Source: Castanea sativa
Lineage: Eukaryota; Streptophyta; Magnoliopsida; Fagales; Fagaceae
Direction of reading: 5' to 3'
NCBI RefSeq assembly: GCF_040712315.1
Contig: NC_134013.1
Coordinates: forward strand, 13,117,001-13,181,000
Length of the DNA: 64,000 nt
Part shown: piece after piece, positions 1 through 12,400 of the stretch
Layout of the letters: every line of letters begins with the position of its first letter
Position numbering within the stretch: position 1 is the stretch's first letter
The notes under the pieces: model-generated
Seen by the model: the letters and a program-made list of their open reading frames with translations, nothing else
Database searches by the model: none
What the model was told of the DNA's origin: nothing
Made by a program: the position numbers and the translations under genes

Positions 1-531
1 TAGACCCAGAAAATATTTTTTCCAGGCAAAAGAATTCTTGATAAGTACAAGGTGGTGTTTAACTACTAAGCTAGGAGGAACTTGTCTACATGGTTTTAGC
101 CAGACCAGAGATGACAGAACCTTGCAATATGGTCTTTTCCCCAAATTTCCAGCCCACCAAATCTACCAAAAATTTCTTTGATTTGATTGAAAGTTCCTCG
201 GAGGGGAAACAGTTGCATACCATACAAAGGCAACAGAAATAGTTGTCAATGCAATGGATTTTCATTAAGTTTGGGGTTCCAACAGTATGACAATTTAAAA
301 TTAATTAATTAATTACCAATATTTCATGGGTTTTGCTAGAGGTGAAGTCACAGCTGAGTGTCAAGCAAAGAGCAAGGCCAAGGAGTAGAGTTGTAGAAGA
401 ACATACCAGACAGATTTGTCAAAGAGCTTTGACAGAATACATTAGTGACTAACTGAAATCTATCCTCCTCACTAATTGCTCAAGAAATATTATCATTAAT
501 TAGACACATATTTTTCTAAGCAAAGTTTCAC
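1..531. other. Probable intron of the LYR-motif gene
   Basis: This AT-rich sequence lies downstream of the donor at 531 on the minus strand. An acceptor-like AG followed by a short segment and a GTATGT donor occurs near 385-455, but in the LYR phase it meets a stop within four codons. It would be a terminating alternative exon at best. No other coding signal is seen. Confidence 0.3.
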
Positions 532-637
532 CTTTAGCATGAACAGGGGCTCTCTGAGCAGTCCTCAGTGCCTGCCTGTAAAGATTCAGCACTCGAGCAC
601 GGAGAAGAAAATCCTGCAAATCAAAGGGGAGAACCAT
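532..637 (-). CDS. LYR-motif protein, first coding exon (partial gene)
   Basis: This exon encodes 35 codons plus one base. It starts at an ATG at 637 and ends at a GT donor (AAAG|GTGAAA) after 532. The peptide begins MVLPFDLQDFLLRARVLNLY and has the LYR tripeptide at residues 19-21, followed by RQALRTAQRAPVHAK. This matches the N-terminus of plant LYR-motif (Complex1_LYR, LYRM2-like) proteins, which are small mitochondrial matrix factors that bind the acyl-carrier protein and help assemble respiratory complexes or Fe-S proteins. An AG two bases before the ATG can act as the acceptor of a 5'-UTR intron whose donor lies at 1286. The rest of the protein, normally about 50 more residues, is not visible in positions 1-531 and probably lies off the left edge. 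The family call rests on the LYR block and its flanks, and the exact paralogue is not determined. Confidence 0.6.
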
Positions 638-1286
638 AACTGATTCTCTTCCTCAACACCATATTTCCACATCAAAACACACCCAAAACAGCAACAATAT
701 AATTGTAAAAGCGACTCAAGAAATATCTATTCAAAGAACTATAAAAAGAAAAAAAACACATAAGATCTCCAAATTAAGTTCATAAAACCCAAACAAACGC
801 AAATTGATATAATCATGATTATTTAGAGTTCTTTTAGTGCATTAATTTATGCAGATTTCATTTAACATCTTTCATGAATGACCGCATGAGCGCCTATGGA
901 TTAAACAGTACATATTATACAAAAGTATGGAAGCAACATACTATAATTAATGAATCTAATACTAAACATTACTTTTAAAAAATCAAGTCTAATCTTTAAC
1001 ACCCAAAATAAATAAATAAATCCCAAGTGCTTCATATCATAGTATAATCCATATAACATAAAAAAATCAACTAACTTTGCTATGAACTGCAATACATTAC
1101 ATTTATGTGAAACCAATTCCTAATCACAGAACCCCTATTTTTGGCTTTTTTTTTTTTTTTTTTAAATCCTAAATCCTAAGATCCTCACACAAATTGCAAT
1201 AAGCCAAAGCTAGGGTTTCATTTTTTTTTAAAAAAATTAACGGTTAAATAATATAATTGAAAAGAAAAAAGAAGAAGTTGGCATAC

Positions 1287-1470
1287 CTTGGGGCAAAAAG
1301 AGGAGCGTTTAACGAAAGCTGAAGATTGCAGCGGCAGGGCAGACCAGTAACTGAGGAAGGAAAGTCCTAAGGAAAGAAAAAAACAAACGGCAGCGTTTTG
1401 TACAAAAGCAACAAAGGATAAAAACGACAGCGTTTTATGCAATACAAAGAAGTTTAAGTCAAGCAAAACG
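1287..1470 (-). other. Putative 5'-UTR exon of the LYR-motif gene
   Basis: On the minus strand a CCCCAAG|GTATGC donor ends a stretch with no in-frame ATG leading into the LYR frame, so it fits a non-coding first exon. The intron would run from 1286 to about 640. The right limit (transcription start) is a guess. Two similar 15-base direct repeats containing CAGCGTTTT occur at about 1388-1402 and 1423-1437. Confidence 0.3.
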
Positions 1471-1539
1471 TATTAATTTGAATATAACTGTGAGATTTTA
1501 TTGATCAGTTGAAAGAACGAGAAAGCGTAATTAATTTAA

Positions 1540-1730
1540 GAGAAATGATATATCCACAATATTTTTATAATATTTTTACAACAAATTTTAAGTGGCAGGT
1601 TGTTACTGGTTGTTATTGTTGGGGCAAAAAAGTAATCTTAGTGTTAAGTTCAAATTTGAACCAATAATAACTAACCACCTATGATTTGTTGTGAAAATGT
1701 TGTAAAAATGTTATGGACGTAGCACCTCTC
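1540..1730. mobile_element. Mutator-like MITE, copy 1
   Basis: This 191-bp element starts GAGAAATGATATATCCACAA and ends with the inverted match GTAGCACCTCTC. It is flanked by the perfect 9-bp duplication TTAATTTAA (1531-1539 and 1731-1739). It has no ORF. The 9-bp TSD is typical of Mutator-type transposition. The same family recurs at 1766, 19585, 37351 and 40787. Confidence 0.8.
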
Positions 1731-1765
1731 TTAATTTAAACGAAGGACTCTAATATTTATATAAT

Positions 1766-1938
1766 GAGAAGTTCACAATATTTTCACAATATTTTTACAA
1801 CAAATTATAAGTGGTTAGTTGTTATTAGTTCAAATTTAAACCTAATACTAAGATTATTTTTTTGCCCTAACAATAACAACTTGCCACTTATAATTTATTG
1901 TAAAAATATTGTGAAATGTTGTGGACATTTCATTTCTT
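1766..1938. mobile_element. Mutator-like MITE, copy 2
   Basis: This 173-bp relative of the 1540 element starts GAGAAGTTCACAAT and ends ATTTCATTTCTT. The flanks TTATATAAT and TTATATCAT match at 8 of 9 positions. It contains the family core of two arms of AACAACTxxCCACTTA type around a run reading TTTTTTGCCC. Only 35 bp separate it from copy 1. Confidence 0.7.
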
Positions 1939-2078
1939 TTATATCATAGCAGAAAACTAACTAACTTTCTAATAGTAACTAATTGTTGCTACATAAAACT
2001 TAGATTTTGAACACTTTTTTTAAAGCTCCAAATGAGTTTTTTTAGTGCATAAAATTTACAAAAAAAATTGCATTATTA

Positions 2079-3338
2079 GGCATTGTTTGGATTTTGCAAA
2101 ACTAAGTTAACAAAACTGCGTTTTGTTAACTCATAACCCAAAATCCATGGAGCCCACATATATAAACATTGTTGGGCTGAGAACTGGGTCAGTTCACTCC
2201 ATTAACAAAATTGAGTTTTTTGAGAGTTGGGTTACCAATTTCGGAAACAGCCCAAGCTTATTTTCAAGCTATGGGTTTGTTCATTTAGTGGCAATTTCAG
2301 TAATTTACAGCACAATTGGGTCCTACTTTCGTAGGGTGTTGTTCCATCACTGCAGCAACAGATGCTCCAACGGATATAACTCTCATAACTTTCCCAACAA
2401 CCCATGCTTTGCACTTCATCTCACTTTCCTTTTTCCTTCTCCCAAAACCACAGCACACTTCAACCATAAGCTCCAAAAAACGCCGCTTAGCCCAACGCCG
2501 AGCTCCAGCAGGTCAGTTTCGTTCACCGATTCCAATTCTGGTGAGACCCAAACGCTCCCCCTCCACACCCAGTCCGCACATACACAACAAAACACAACAA
2601 AGAAGATGGAGTTTGGGTAGCTGATTGTACGCCAGAGGCTTTTTTATACTTGAACAATGAAGCTCAATCCAATGCTTGAAAAAACAATTTAAAAAATCAC
2701 ATCCAATTTCTCTTTCATTTCCATATCTATCATTGAGTACAATTTAATGAACATTAATTGAAGGCACGTAAGCAACCAACCTTATTTAGTTAAACACTTG
2801 AAAAGTGAAAATGATCATGTAGTTTAAGACCTAAAAACGTCTTGTTTGTTTAAAAAAATTAGTACTAAATCATGGAGCTTCAAGTCTTTGCACTACTAGA
2901 ATTTATGGCTAAATAGAGAAATGTAGAACCAAAAAACTAAAGCAAGGAACTTTATGGCTAAAAGGAGGTGTAGCAGCTCGGGTTCAAGGATGAGGAAGGA
3001 GGATGATGTCGTGGTAAGGTGACATGGCGGTGGCACAGGTGGGCAAAGGATGGAGGAGTTGATGCTTCAGTGGACTTTTAGCTTTGGGGTTTGAGAAGTG
3101 AAGACAAAGGTTGGAAATAAAGGGAAACTAAAAAGGCAATGGAAACTAAAAAGAGAGTGTGCCTCAGATGGATAGTAAGTGGGTCCTACAAAAGGTGAGT
3201 TTTTTTTTTTTTTTAAGAGAGAAAAGTTAACCAGGTTTAGTAGCCAAACAGAGTTGGGTTTGTTTTGGGGATTTTTGAGCAATGAGTGATGAGTTATAGG
3301 GTGATGAGTGATGAGTGATACTGCAACCAAACAAGGCC
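2079..3338. mobile_element. PIF/Harbinger-type non-autonomous element
   Basis: The termini are GGCATTGTTTGG at the left and CCAAACAAGGCC at the right, which are inverted matches, with the 3-bp TSD TTA on both sides (2076-2078 and 3339-3341). Both features fit PIF/Harbinger. The interior (1.26 kb) encodes no transposase. It holds stretches rich in the words AACTCA and GATGAG near the ends, and an open Ser/Pro/Thr-rich segment at about 2123-2620 (plus) that I cannot assign and that could be captured host sequence. A pyrimidine-to-purine swing and a T17 run at 3198 are also present. Confidence 0.65.
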
Positions 3339-3341
3339 TTA

Positions 3342-5640
3342 GTCTCTCGTTTACTCATCCCGTTTATTTTATTGTATGTGTCTAACTAAGCAATCATATG
3401 TCAATTAAAAAAATATATTGTGCTAACCTATTTCTATTAAATGATTTCTCATATCCAATCCTAGACTCGAACTATTTCATTGTTTCAATCAAAGCTCAAA
3501 CTAGAAAAATGTTCATACTTTTAATGGCGACTCTAAGAATTTTGTTCAAGAGAGTCATTAAGAAACTTAAACCAAACAAAATTTAATAAAAATAACAATT
3601 TGAATATATTGAGTTATCGAAAAAAAAAGGCAAATGTATGAAGTTTTAATTTTTTTTATTTTAAAATCATTACAAGATAGTTTATTATCAATTGTCATTA
3701 TTTATTGTCAATGTTTGTAAGTTTGACCATTTTATTTTATTAAGCTTGTATAAAAAAATTTTAATTTTTATGAAGTTGTCATTATCTATTTGTCATTGTT
3801 TTTATAAAAAAAAATATTTTTAAATTAAATGACAAAACTCAACTCATTGTGACTTTATTAAATTGGCCCACACAGCCACACTCATTTATACATAAATAAT
3901 ACACTAAGTATCTATATAACTAATAAAATGCTTAAACAATTACTAATTTTATTATTTTTTGTTCTTGAATCACTAACTTTATAATAAAAAGTTATTATAA
4001 AATGATAATAATATACACACATGTAACAAAACCTTCTCCTCCTCAAAAAAAAAAAAAAAGTAACAAACCTTCTGTATTTTCTAATTATTAAATTATATAA
4101 ATTTATATTATATTTGTAGTACACAACACACATTTACATACATCACAATTCACACGTATAACATAATAAGAAATAAAAAACAACACACACAATCAGTATT
4201 AGACATACACACACAATATAAATTTATAGTAAAGAGAGACACCTACGACTTACAAACATTCTCTTTTTACTCTTAAAGAAACCTGTGGTCTATGTTGTTT
4301 GATTTTGGGCTGGACTGATATATGATTAGAGTGTGCAAGAATTAAGCCAGAGTGTACAAACATATCTTCAAGGGTAAATTATACTAATAAAAAAATTTAT
4401 ATATAAATATTTTTTAAAATAGTTTCAAGTCAGGGGTTTCAATTGAACCCTCTGAGCATAAAGTAACGCCGCCCATGCATAATTTCCCAAATCGAAACCC
4501 ATACCCGATTGTGAGAAATATTTGAAACTCAATTGAGAGAGACATATAAACTAAAGCTACATACTCCAACACTAAATTGTCCAATCTTCAAGATTTGATA
4601 TATCATCATATTTGATACATTAAAATTAAAAGGATAAAGCTTTCCTCAAAACCAATTGAAAGAAATTTCATTTAACCTATTGTGTGATAATTCATAAATT
4701 CATTTGGTATAATTTTTAAACAAGTCACGTAACTTATTAAATATGTAAAGTAACTAAAAGTACACATGGATGATTTTATTAATTACCATAAGGTGGGTTG
4801 AAGGAATTTTCCTTCAAATTTAACTTGGTTGGACATCTTCATTGAAAATGCCAAAAAATGATAGTTTGATGAGCTAAATATCGAATATAGAGTAGCTATA
4901 TGTGAACTTGAGTACACGACAATTGTTTTCTCCCCCCTTCCCCCCCCCCCCCCCCCAAAAAAAGTACACAACAATTGCCTCATTGTAGTGTGGGAAACAA
5001 TCGCAAGGGTATTAGGACGATATTATAAAGTAAATGAATCCAAGATATCTTACTTAGCCTAAATAGAATGTTGAATTTTTAAGATAACATGCTAAATTAC
5101 TAGATCAACTTACTAAAAATTTTGAAAAATAAGAAATTAAACTAAACAAAATGTTCAAGTGCCTAAAAAGCAAGTGAATCTGAAAAGACAATATGAAAGG
5201 TTAACATTAGGAACGTTTAAGGTAAAAGAATGCTATCGATTTGCTTGATAATGAGAAATTTTAAGATAAAGACTGTTGATGCTCATTTTGGGAAAGTCCA
5301 GCAGCAGGAAGAAGCCCAACTATATGGGCAAGAAGAGAGTTAATGGATTGAGAGAAAGAAAATCATTAAGCCCAAATGACAAGAATGATGAGTCTTAGAC
5401 CCATAAAGAAAACCGACCCAGACTTCCGCCAGCGACGCCAACCCAGACCTCCACGGACGAAGCCGCCAACTTGCCGCCGCCGTTTCTCTCCTTCACCCTC
5501 CCTCTCATCTTCAATTTCCCTCTCTCCTTTCTTTCCCTCCCCCTTTTCCTCCATTACCTCCCCTCTTCCTTCCCTTTGTCTCCCTCATTCCCTTATCATC
5601 TCCTTCCACTGATTTTAGTATTATAAGTTTTTTTTTTTTT
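3342..5640. other. AT-rich spacer, no gene seen
   Basis: No supported gene or element edge was found. It contains homopolymer runs, including about 17 C after a shorter C tract at 4936-4956, and A-runs near 4046. From about 5420 to 5600 there is a C/T-rich, purine-poor block that reads as low-complexity Pro/Ser/Arg in several frames on both strands. I do not treat those frames as genes. Confidence 0.4.
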
Positions 5641-5699
5641 GGTAATATTTGGTTTGTATTTGAATAAATGATATGGGTTTTAAGTTTTTTTCTTGTAAG

Positions 5700-5970
5700 T
5701 GTAAGTATGAGTTAATGGGTTTTATGTTAGTTACTTGTAAGGGGTTTTTGTGTTAGTTACTTGTAATTGGTTTTTGTTTTTGTGTGATTTTAGAGTGTTG
5801 AATTAATGGGTTTTGTGTTAGTTACTTGTAATGAGTTTTTGTGTTAGTTACTTGTAATTGGTTTTTGTTTTTGTGTGATTTTAGAGTGTTGAATTAATGG
5901 GTTTTGTGTTAGTTACTTGTAATGAGTTTTTGTGTTAGTTACTTGTAATTGGTTTTTGTGTGATTTTAGA
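5700..5970. repeat. 91-bp tandem repeat, about 2.8 copies
   Basis: A unit containing TTGTGTTAGTTACTTGTAAT is repeated in tandem. The landmark TAGAGTGTTGAATTAATGGG recurs at 5791 and 5882, giving a 91-bp period. Within each unit the words TTAGTTACTTGTAA are themselves repeated, so this is a higher-order structure. It is non-coding. Confidence 0.7.
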
Positions 5971-6489
5971 ATGCATCTATGAAATTTTGTAAATTTAAGT
6001 TCTCTATTGTTGGTTTTGTCAGGTTTGGATGATGATAAATAGTAGTTTTCTCTTGGGGATTCTTTGATTCTAACTGTTCTTGGCAGGTATCTTTTTGTTT
6101 GTTTTTGTTTTGTGGTAGTGAAGCTTCTGAGCATTATAATTTTAAGCTTTTGGGTGTGTGTAATTTTATTTTCTCTTAGGATTCTTTGATTTTAACAGTT
6201 TTTGGTCATGTATATTTTTGTTTGTTTGTTTGTTTTTTTTTTTTTTGTGAAGCTATTGACTTGTTATCTATTTGTTGAAAAAGAGGTGTGTATTTTTTTT
6301 TTTTGAGATGTTGAGTATTATGCTATGATAACTAGTAAGTGTATTGATAAACTCTTTATAAATTATACTTTTCTTTTGCAAGTTAAATATTCATTATTTG
6401 TGATAATTTTAGATTTTTTTCTTAAAGGTGTATGCTTGGCTTGAGCATAGTAAGTAAAATTTGTTTAAATACTTAAAAAGTTTATAGTT

Positions 6490-6990
6490 GTGATGTTGAT
6501 GATTCGTTTTGTGGTGGATTGTTATATTAGAGTAAGCAGGTGGCTTATATGGTGTTATAAGGTGGTTTAAATTTATATTGGGAGTGTCTTATTTTTTTGG
6601 AATTGTAAATGAATATTGTTGATTTATATGTGATGGATATTATGTAATTGTTTTTAATACTTGTAATCATTATATATTGTGATGTTGATTATTGTTTTTG
6701 TGGTGACTTGTTGTGTTAGAGCAAGCGGATGGCTTGCATGGAATTATAAGGTTGTTTAAATTCATATTAGGAGTGTTTTTTTTTTTTTTGAATTGTGAAT
6801 GAATATTGTTGATTTATATGTGATGGATACTCTATAATTGTTTTTAATACTTGTAAGTATTATATATCGTGATGTTGATTATTGTTTTTGTAGTGGGTTG
6901 TCGTGTTGGAGCGAGTTGTTGTGTTGGAGCAAGCGAGTAGCTTGCATGGAGTTATAAGGTGGTTTAAATTCATATTATTGGGAGTGTTTT
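6490..6990. repeat. 190-bp tandem repeat, about 2.6 copies
   Basis: The landmark GTGATGTTGA occurs at 6490, 6679 and 6869 (periods 189 and 190). Each unit then carries a GAGCAAGCG-type box, TATAAGGTGGTTTAAAT and GTTGATTTATATGTGATGGA. The copies differ by scattered substitutions and T-run lengths. No coding potential was seen. Confidence 0.75.
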
Positions 6991-9300
6991 TATAGCTTTT
7001 ATTATAATGTGAATTTTATAATGCTTTTTTTTTAATAGAAGTGTTCACTATTTATAAATATAATCTCTATTTCATACACACTAAGTTATTATAAGGATTA
7101 TCTCAAAAACATAATTATAAGAATTAATTTCTTTTAAGTGATCCCAAGGTATTTTTATTAAAAGACTTAAACTAACCTTATCGATCCCAAGTCTTGAAAA
7201 CATGTCCACCAACCCTTTGGATTTTTTCATAATGCTAAATTGACTTTACATACCATCACAAGCTTACCTATCCACTCACTCAAAACAGCCTATACTACCC
7301 TATTCATGCCCCACATATATATTTTCCAAGAATCTTAGTTCAACATTTGCTGCACTGAGCTGGAATCTCTCTCTCCCTTCATTCCATCCTATTTTGTCCT
7401 CTTTTATTTGTAATTATGAAGCATTTAATCCTTATTTATTGTTATTATGATGAAAGCCATAATATTTTGGATACTATAGAACTTTTCCCTTATGTTGACT
7501 TAATAATAATAATAAGAAAAACATATGATTTTTACCATGTAAACACACTTATTAACCTTTTAGACGCCTACCGCTGAAGGTCTGTCATATTCACTGTTGG
7601 ACCATTTTTCCTCTTGTGTACTTGTTAAAATGGGTCCACTTTTATATTACCCAACAATGGAGGAATTGCATAATTTTTACTATGCAAATACATTTATCGA
7701 TTTTCCAAACATTTACCGTCGGACGTTTCTTTTACTTACTGCTAGACTATGATTTAAGTACTTGTTGTGGTGGACCATTCTTTGCGCTAGCTTATTTTTG
7801 CAGGAGGTATTTTTCGGGTCTTATTATAATTTTTGTAAGATGCAACTTAGACCTTGAGCAAAATGGGAATTTCACACTTCACCGATAGCCTTTGGGCCAT
7901 ATTCCAAGCTTAAAGTCAAGTCTCAATTTTGACTCCCCGAACATCATATGGGCGAATAAAAAATGCCCCCAACACCCACCACAAATCATTACATACAATG
8001 CTATTAAGCAATGTCACATTCAATTGTAGATTGAGAGTTGTTATTTTGGCACACATCCCCTTAGTTTAGCTAAAAAGATGATGGCAGGTCTTGAGAGAGG
8101 GGGTTTTCTATCAAAATTGGCTTCTCACACACCTATAAATACCCCCCCCCCCTCTTAATTCATTGAATCAAGTATGGAAAACTTGGACATTGTTTGTTTG
8201 TGATTTTTCATTTCTCCCTTTTTTTTTTCTAGTGATTTATTAATTTAACCATCATACTCTCCCTAACTAATCCTCATATGGCAATGAATTTTATTTTCTT
8301 AGCAACTTAGAGGGTTTTTGTATTAGGTTGTTTCTAGTTATATAACTCAAAAATCTTAACTCAAAACTCAAAATCCGTGGAACCCATTGACTAAAATGAT
8401 GTTTGATTGAGTTTTCAGTTTTTGTTTCCATAACTCATATCTCAAATTTTTGAGTCATGAGAATGAGAATTGAGAACTCATGAGAAGCTGTTTTCAAAAT
8501 CTGAGAAATGAGTTTTATGACAGTTTCCATAAATAGGTGCAATTGTGTGGACCCCCTTCAATGTATTGTCATATCATCTTAATACCGTTGGAAGTTTTCT
8601 CTGTTCCAAATGCTCTAGCTTCATTTTTGGCCTTTGTTTTCCTCTATTCTCTTTACTACTCCAACTTCTCCATTTACTCCTCTCACCCACCTCTTCCAAC
8701 ATACCATTATTTCTTCCTTTTGCCTAAAAAAATGTTCGGGTGCCTTTTTCAGTTGCTCGGCCACATGTAGTCTGTTGGAGGGTGACCTTGCTAGACCCGA
8801 ATTTGTTTGGGGTGTTGCATCCAAAACTCAACATTGGGCCATGTGGTCCAACGGCTACCGGCATGCTTTTAAGCTACAAAATCATTAAAGCCAAAATCTA
8901 AGAATCATGGTAATAGTTGAATAAATATGAAATATGTGTGTGATATAATAGCTTTGATTAATAGTTGAAATAAAGTAATATGTATTTAAAGGTGAAGTAA
9001 TCATGTACTCAATGATGTAAATTTAAAGATATGGAAGCAGAGTCCCTTATCTTTGATGGTTTGTAGCTCCAGTGATGTAACATCAGTGAGTTGACAGCAT
9101 TCCAGCAGAGTGACTCCAGCAGTAGAGAGTCAGTTTGTCATGATAACTTCAAGATTGAAAGGGAAAAATAGGTGCAACTAGAGGGAGAGAGAATATGTCC
9201 AGCTGTGTGTAGAGGCTGGTTAAGCTTGCCCCTCTTATCATGCACTTAAATGAGTTTCCTCTTGACAATGCTCTTTTAGTTGTTGTGAAACTATGAATAG
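6991..9300. other. Spacer with degenerate repeats, no gene seen
   Basis: No gene is supported. At about 7537 and 7680 there are two diverged copies, about 143 bp apart, of a segment that includes TTTACCATGTAAACACA-like and GTTGGACCA-like words. A C-run occurs at about 8140-8151. The stretch 8340-8530 is rich in AACTCA/GAGTTT words like those inside the Harbinger-type element at 2079 and the sequence at 11850-11935, so it is probably an old transposon relic. Confidence 0.35.
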
Positions 9301-9303
9301 TAT

Positions 9304-9476
9304 TGTCTTCCATGAGAAAGGCTTTTGTATGGAGTATTTGTGTTTTCTAAGAGAAGGACTTTGTGTAAGCTAGATTTGTGCCTTCTAGGAGAAGGGCTTT
9401 GATATGAAATCTTAGTGCCTTCTAGGAGAAGGGTTTTAGTAATAGAAGTGCATGCCTCCCATGAGAAGGGCTTTTA
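9304..9476. repeat. Array of five short palindromic boxes
   Basis: Five related boxes of about 21 bp, consensus GCCTTCTAGGAGAAGGGCTTT, begin at about 9304, 9341, 9380, 9417 and 9454, a spacing of 37-39 bp. Each has a palindromic core (CTTCT AGG AGAAG or a variant) able to form a small hairpin. The sequence between boxes differs. No ORF explains them. They probably belong to an old retroelement. Confidence 0.6.
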
Positions 9477-12400
9477 GTATGAGTGTTTGATATCTCTTGA
9501 TAAATGCGGAGATGGTAAAAGATATAGATGTTTTGTGGAATGTAGTATTTGTAATATGTATGATATATGGAAGTATAAGAGATATAGAGGTTAAAGATAG
9601 TAAAAATATGAGATTATAACTGCTAGAGAAGTTGTAAAAATTGTTTTCCAAGAGGAAATATTTTGTAAGAAAAGAGTATGGAGATGTGTTTAAGTATTTA
9701 GAGATAGGAGCAGTAAGATAGATGTATTCTCTGAATATGGAGAGTGAGAGAATGAGCATAAGAGAGTAATGGTGTTGTAGTGTGTTTATTAATGCTATTG
9801 GAATTTTCTACTGAAGGATGGATGAGAGCTTATAAAGGCATTTATGAGCTAAGGGCTGAAGAGTTTAGTTCCTAATTTGAAAACTAAAAACTCAGAAGCT
9901 CAGACTTCATTAAGAGCTTAAGAAGATAATTAGAGGGAGCTAGAATAGAAAAGTTTATAAGAGGGTTATTCTTCTCTATTAGTGTCCTTTTGAAGTGTTG
10001 ATGAAGGGTTCTATTTAGAGCTAAGTTTAAGGGGGGGTTTAGCAAATCATTTCAGCCAAAATCTGTCATAAACAACAATGAATCTTTAGAAAATCCATCC
10101 TAGGATTTGGCCAAGAATGGTATGTTTAGCTTTAAGGTGTTTTTGCTGTTTTGGGTAAGAGCTGCTGGAGGAAAGAGAAGCAGAAAATGAGAGTATTTTA
10201 GTAAGAAAAAAATAGTTTCTTTAGTTAATTTTAGTTTTTAGCCAAATGAGGAAATCAGTAATGCTCAGGCTACTGAGTCAGTTGTCACAACTGTTCTAAA
10301 AATGTTGTCCCAGTTGTCATAGGACACCTGTTGCTTGGGGCAGAAGCAAATGAGGTCAGATGAGTGATTTCAAACTGCTAGAGAGGATATTCAACATTTA
10401 TTTATAGATTTGGCTGAAAATTGTAAGATATCTTTTAAGGGTATCTTGTTATTTTAGGTATAGCAGCTTGTTGCCGGAATTTTAGTATTAAATCGTTGAT
10501 GATATCACTTCCAGCCAGGTGTCAAGTGTTGATACACTGCTAGGGTTCTACTGGAAATGTTTCCTTTTTTGGGTATTTGTATTTTTGGTCCAAGTTTCTA
10601 TTACAACACATTTTTAGTAAGTAATAAAATGATTGGTTAATAGTTAATGAAGCTTTAAAGATTTAGTCAAGGTCTCATTGTGTTGTGACTTAATCTTGGT
10701 AAGCAAGAAGAACATTTAATGCTCTGTTCTAGCAACTGGCAGAGGAATATTGGTCTGATTGTGGCAGATAACATCTGGGTATTAGAGATATCATATATAT
10801 TTTATATATTTGGAGATTAAAGATAGCCAATCAGATTAGGCCACGTGTTTGAGTTGGATTTTAGCTGAAAGTAGTAACGTAGTTTATGTAGAATAATATA
10901 ATTAAGTTTCTAAATTTGTATAGGAACAGCTGGAGGTTGAATGAATAGGTATTTGTTCAGCATTTTTGATGGCTGGAGTTTCTGAATGTTTGTTATATGA
11001 TGAATATTAAGTTTTAGGAAAAGGGCAATGGGAAGTTTTATCATTTTAAGTGCTATGTGATAAAAGATGTTTACCATATGTTACCCGCTACACACAGACT
11101 CATCAGAGTTCAGGGAGTTGGAGAACACATGCCAAACAACATGTTTCTTTTATCAACTTTAAACCGCTGGAGCTTTACTGGACATACCTCTTGACCCTCC
11201 AAATCACAACTCCTAAAGTTTCCCCAAAAAGACTCACGAGCTTGGATCATAAGCCGAAAATGAGATGATGTACCTTGGGTTTTGTTGTCATTTTGTGTGA
11301 ATATGGACTTTTGTTGAAGAAGCTGCTTGCCATGAATATGAGAGAAGTAATATGGTGAGCTTTGATTCATTGCTTGAGCTCGATCTATATGTTGATGTTG
11401 ATGATGTCAAGGGGTCATGATCCCAATTGATGAAGATGAAATGTGGATCATGAATCCGCCTCTTGAAATAAGGTTTTTGTGGGACATGTGAGCCCAATCC
11501 ATGAGATATAAGCTTATTTTGGGCTTTAAAAAAATTTACCCAAAAAAATCAATAATATGTTGATGTAGCGTGGGTGCCAAGTAATGTCATGTGGAGCGAA
11601 AAAATAGTCCTCCACAAAAAGGAAGAAAACAAATAAAACGATTTACTGTTGAAATGTGTTGTAGATGGAATTTGAAGTGTGTGGGAGATAAGAAAACAAA
11701 TAAAACAATTTTTATATTGAGTGAGTAGTGACCGATCTGATCATTAGGCAAGCTGTGGGCTCCACTAAGAAGGGATAAAGTGAACTTACGAGAAGAGGGA
11801 CACAGTTTTGAACTATGAACCAAACAAGAAGTAGAGAGTTTTGGGTTCTTGGTGAGATAGAATTTTAAGATATGAGTGATGAGTTTCAGTAATGAGTTTT
11901 GAGTTATGAATTTTGAGTTTTGAGTTAATCTCTTTCCAAACATGCTCTTAACCATTCAGTTACAACAATTCAACTATCATGCAATCTTCGAAATATTCAA
12001 TGAAATTTTATTCACCTACACAGGGAAGTGATTATCACATGTATCAATGTACCTCTCATATGGAGATAAACGTTACACTTGTAAGATTCACCTCCATTGG
12101 AGAGTCTTAATACATGTATAAAATACATTATAGACTTAAGTCAAAGAAAAAAGAGGATGTCGTGTACAGTTGGACTTGCCTTGCATGGGTACGCGTATGG
12201 CAAAGTATTTATGGCTGTGTCGGATAACTACTACACGATAACAACTACACGTCGGTTATTAGAGCGGTGCGCAGCCAGCGTTCACTTTGAATTTTTTAAA
12301 ATGTCAAAGACGAAGACAACACTTTCCAAGTTGGATGCCAAATTGGATGCCTTTTAAGTAATGAACTATCAGTCTCTTTGTCTCTTCTGCGTCTTCTTTA

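Noticed and set aside
2316..2624. 102-codon plus-strand frame overlapping the 165-codon frame in the Harbinger-type element
   Set aside because: Low-complexity, shifted reading of the same DNA, with no domain, no context and no splice structure. The transposon explanation is sufficient.
5366..5612. Arg/Pro- or Glu/Arg-rich frames on both strands
   Set aside because: They come from a C/T-rich tract that is open in several phases on both strands. Composition alone explains them.
9436..9759. 107-codon minus-strand frame
   Set aside because: Hydrophobic, Ile/Ser/Tyr-rich translation of purine-rich repeat sequence. It overlaps the palindrome array and shows no homology I recognise.
11587..11955. 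122-codon minus-strand frame
   Set aside because: It ends in AACTC/GAGTT-rich transposon-like sequence. No motif, and no ATG context worth defending.
12097..12357. 86-codon plus-strand frame
   Set aside because: No recognisable domain, no neighbours, and the flanking sequence looks intergenic.
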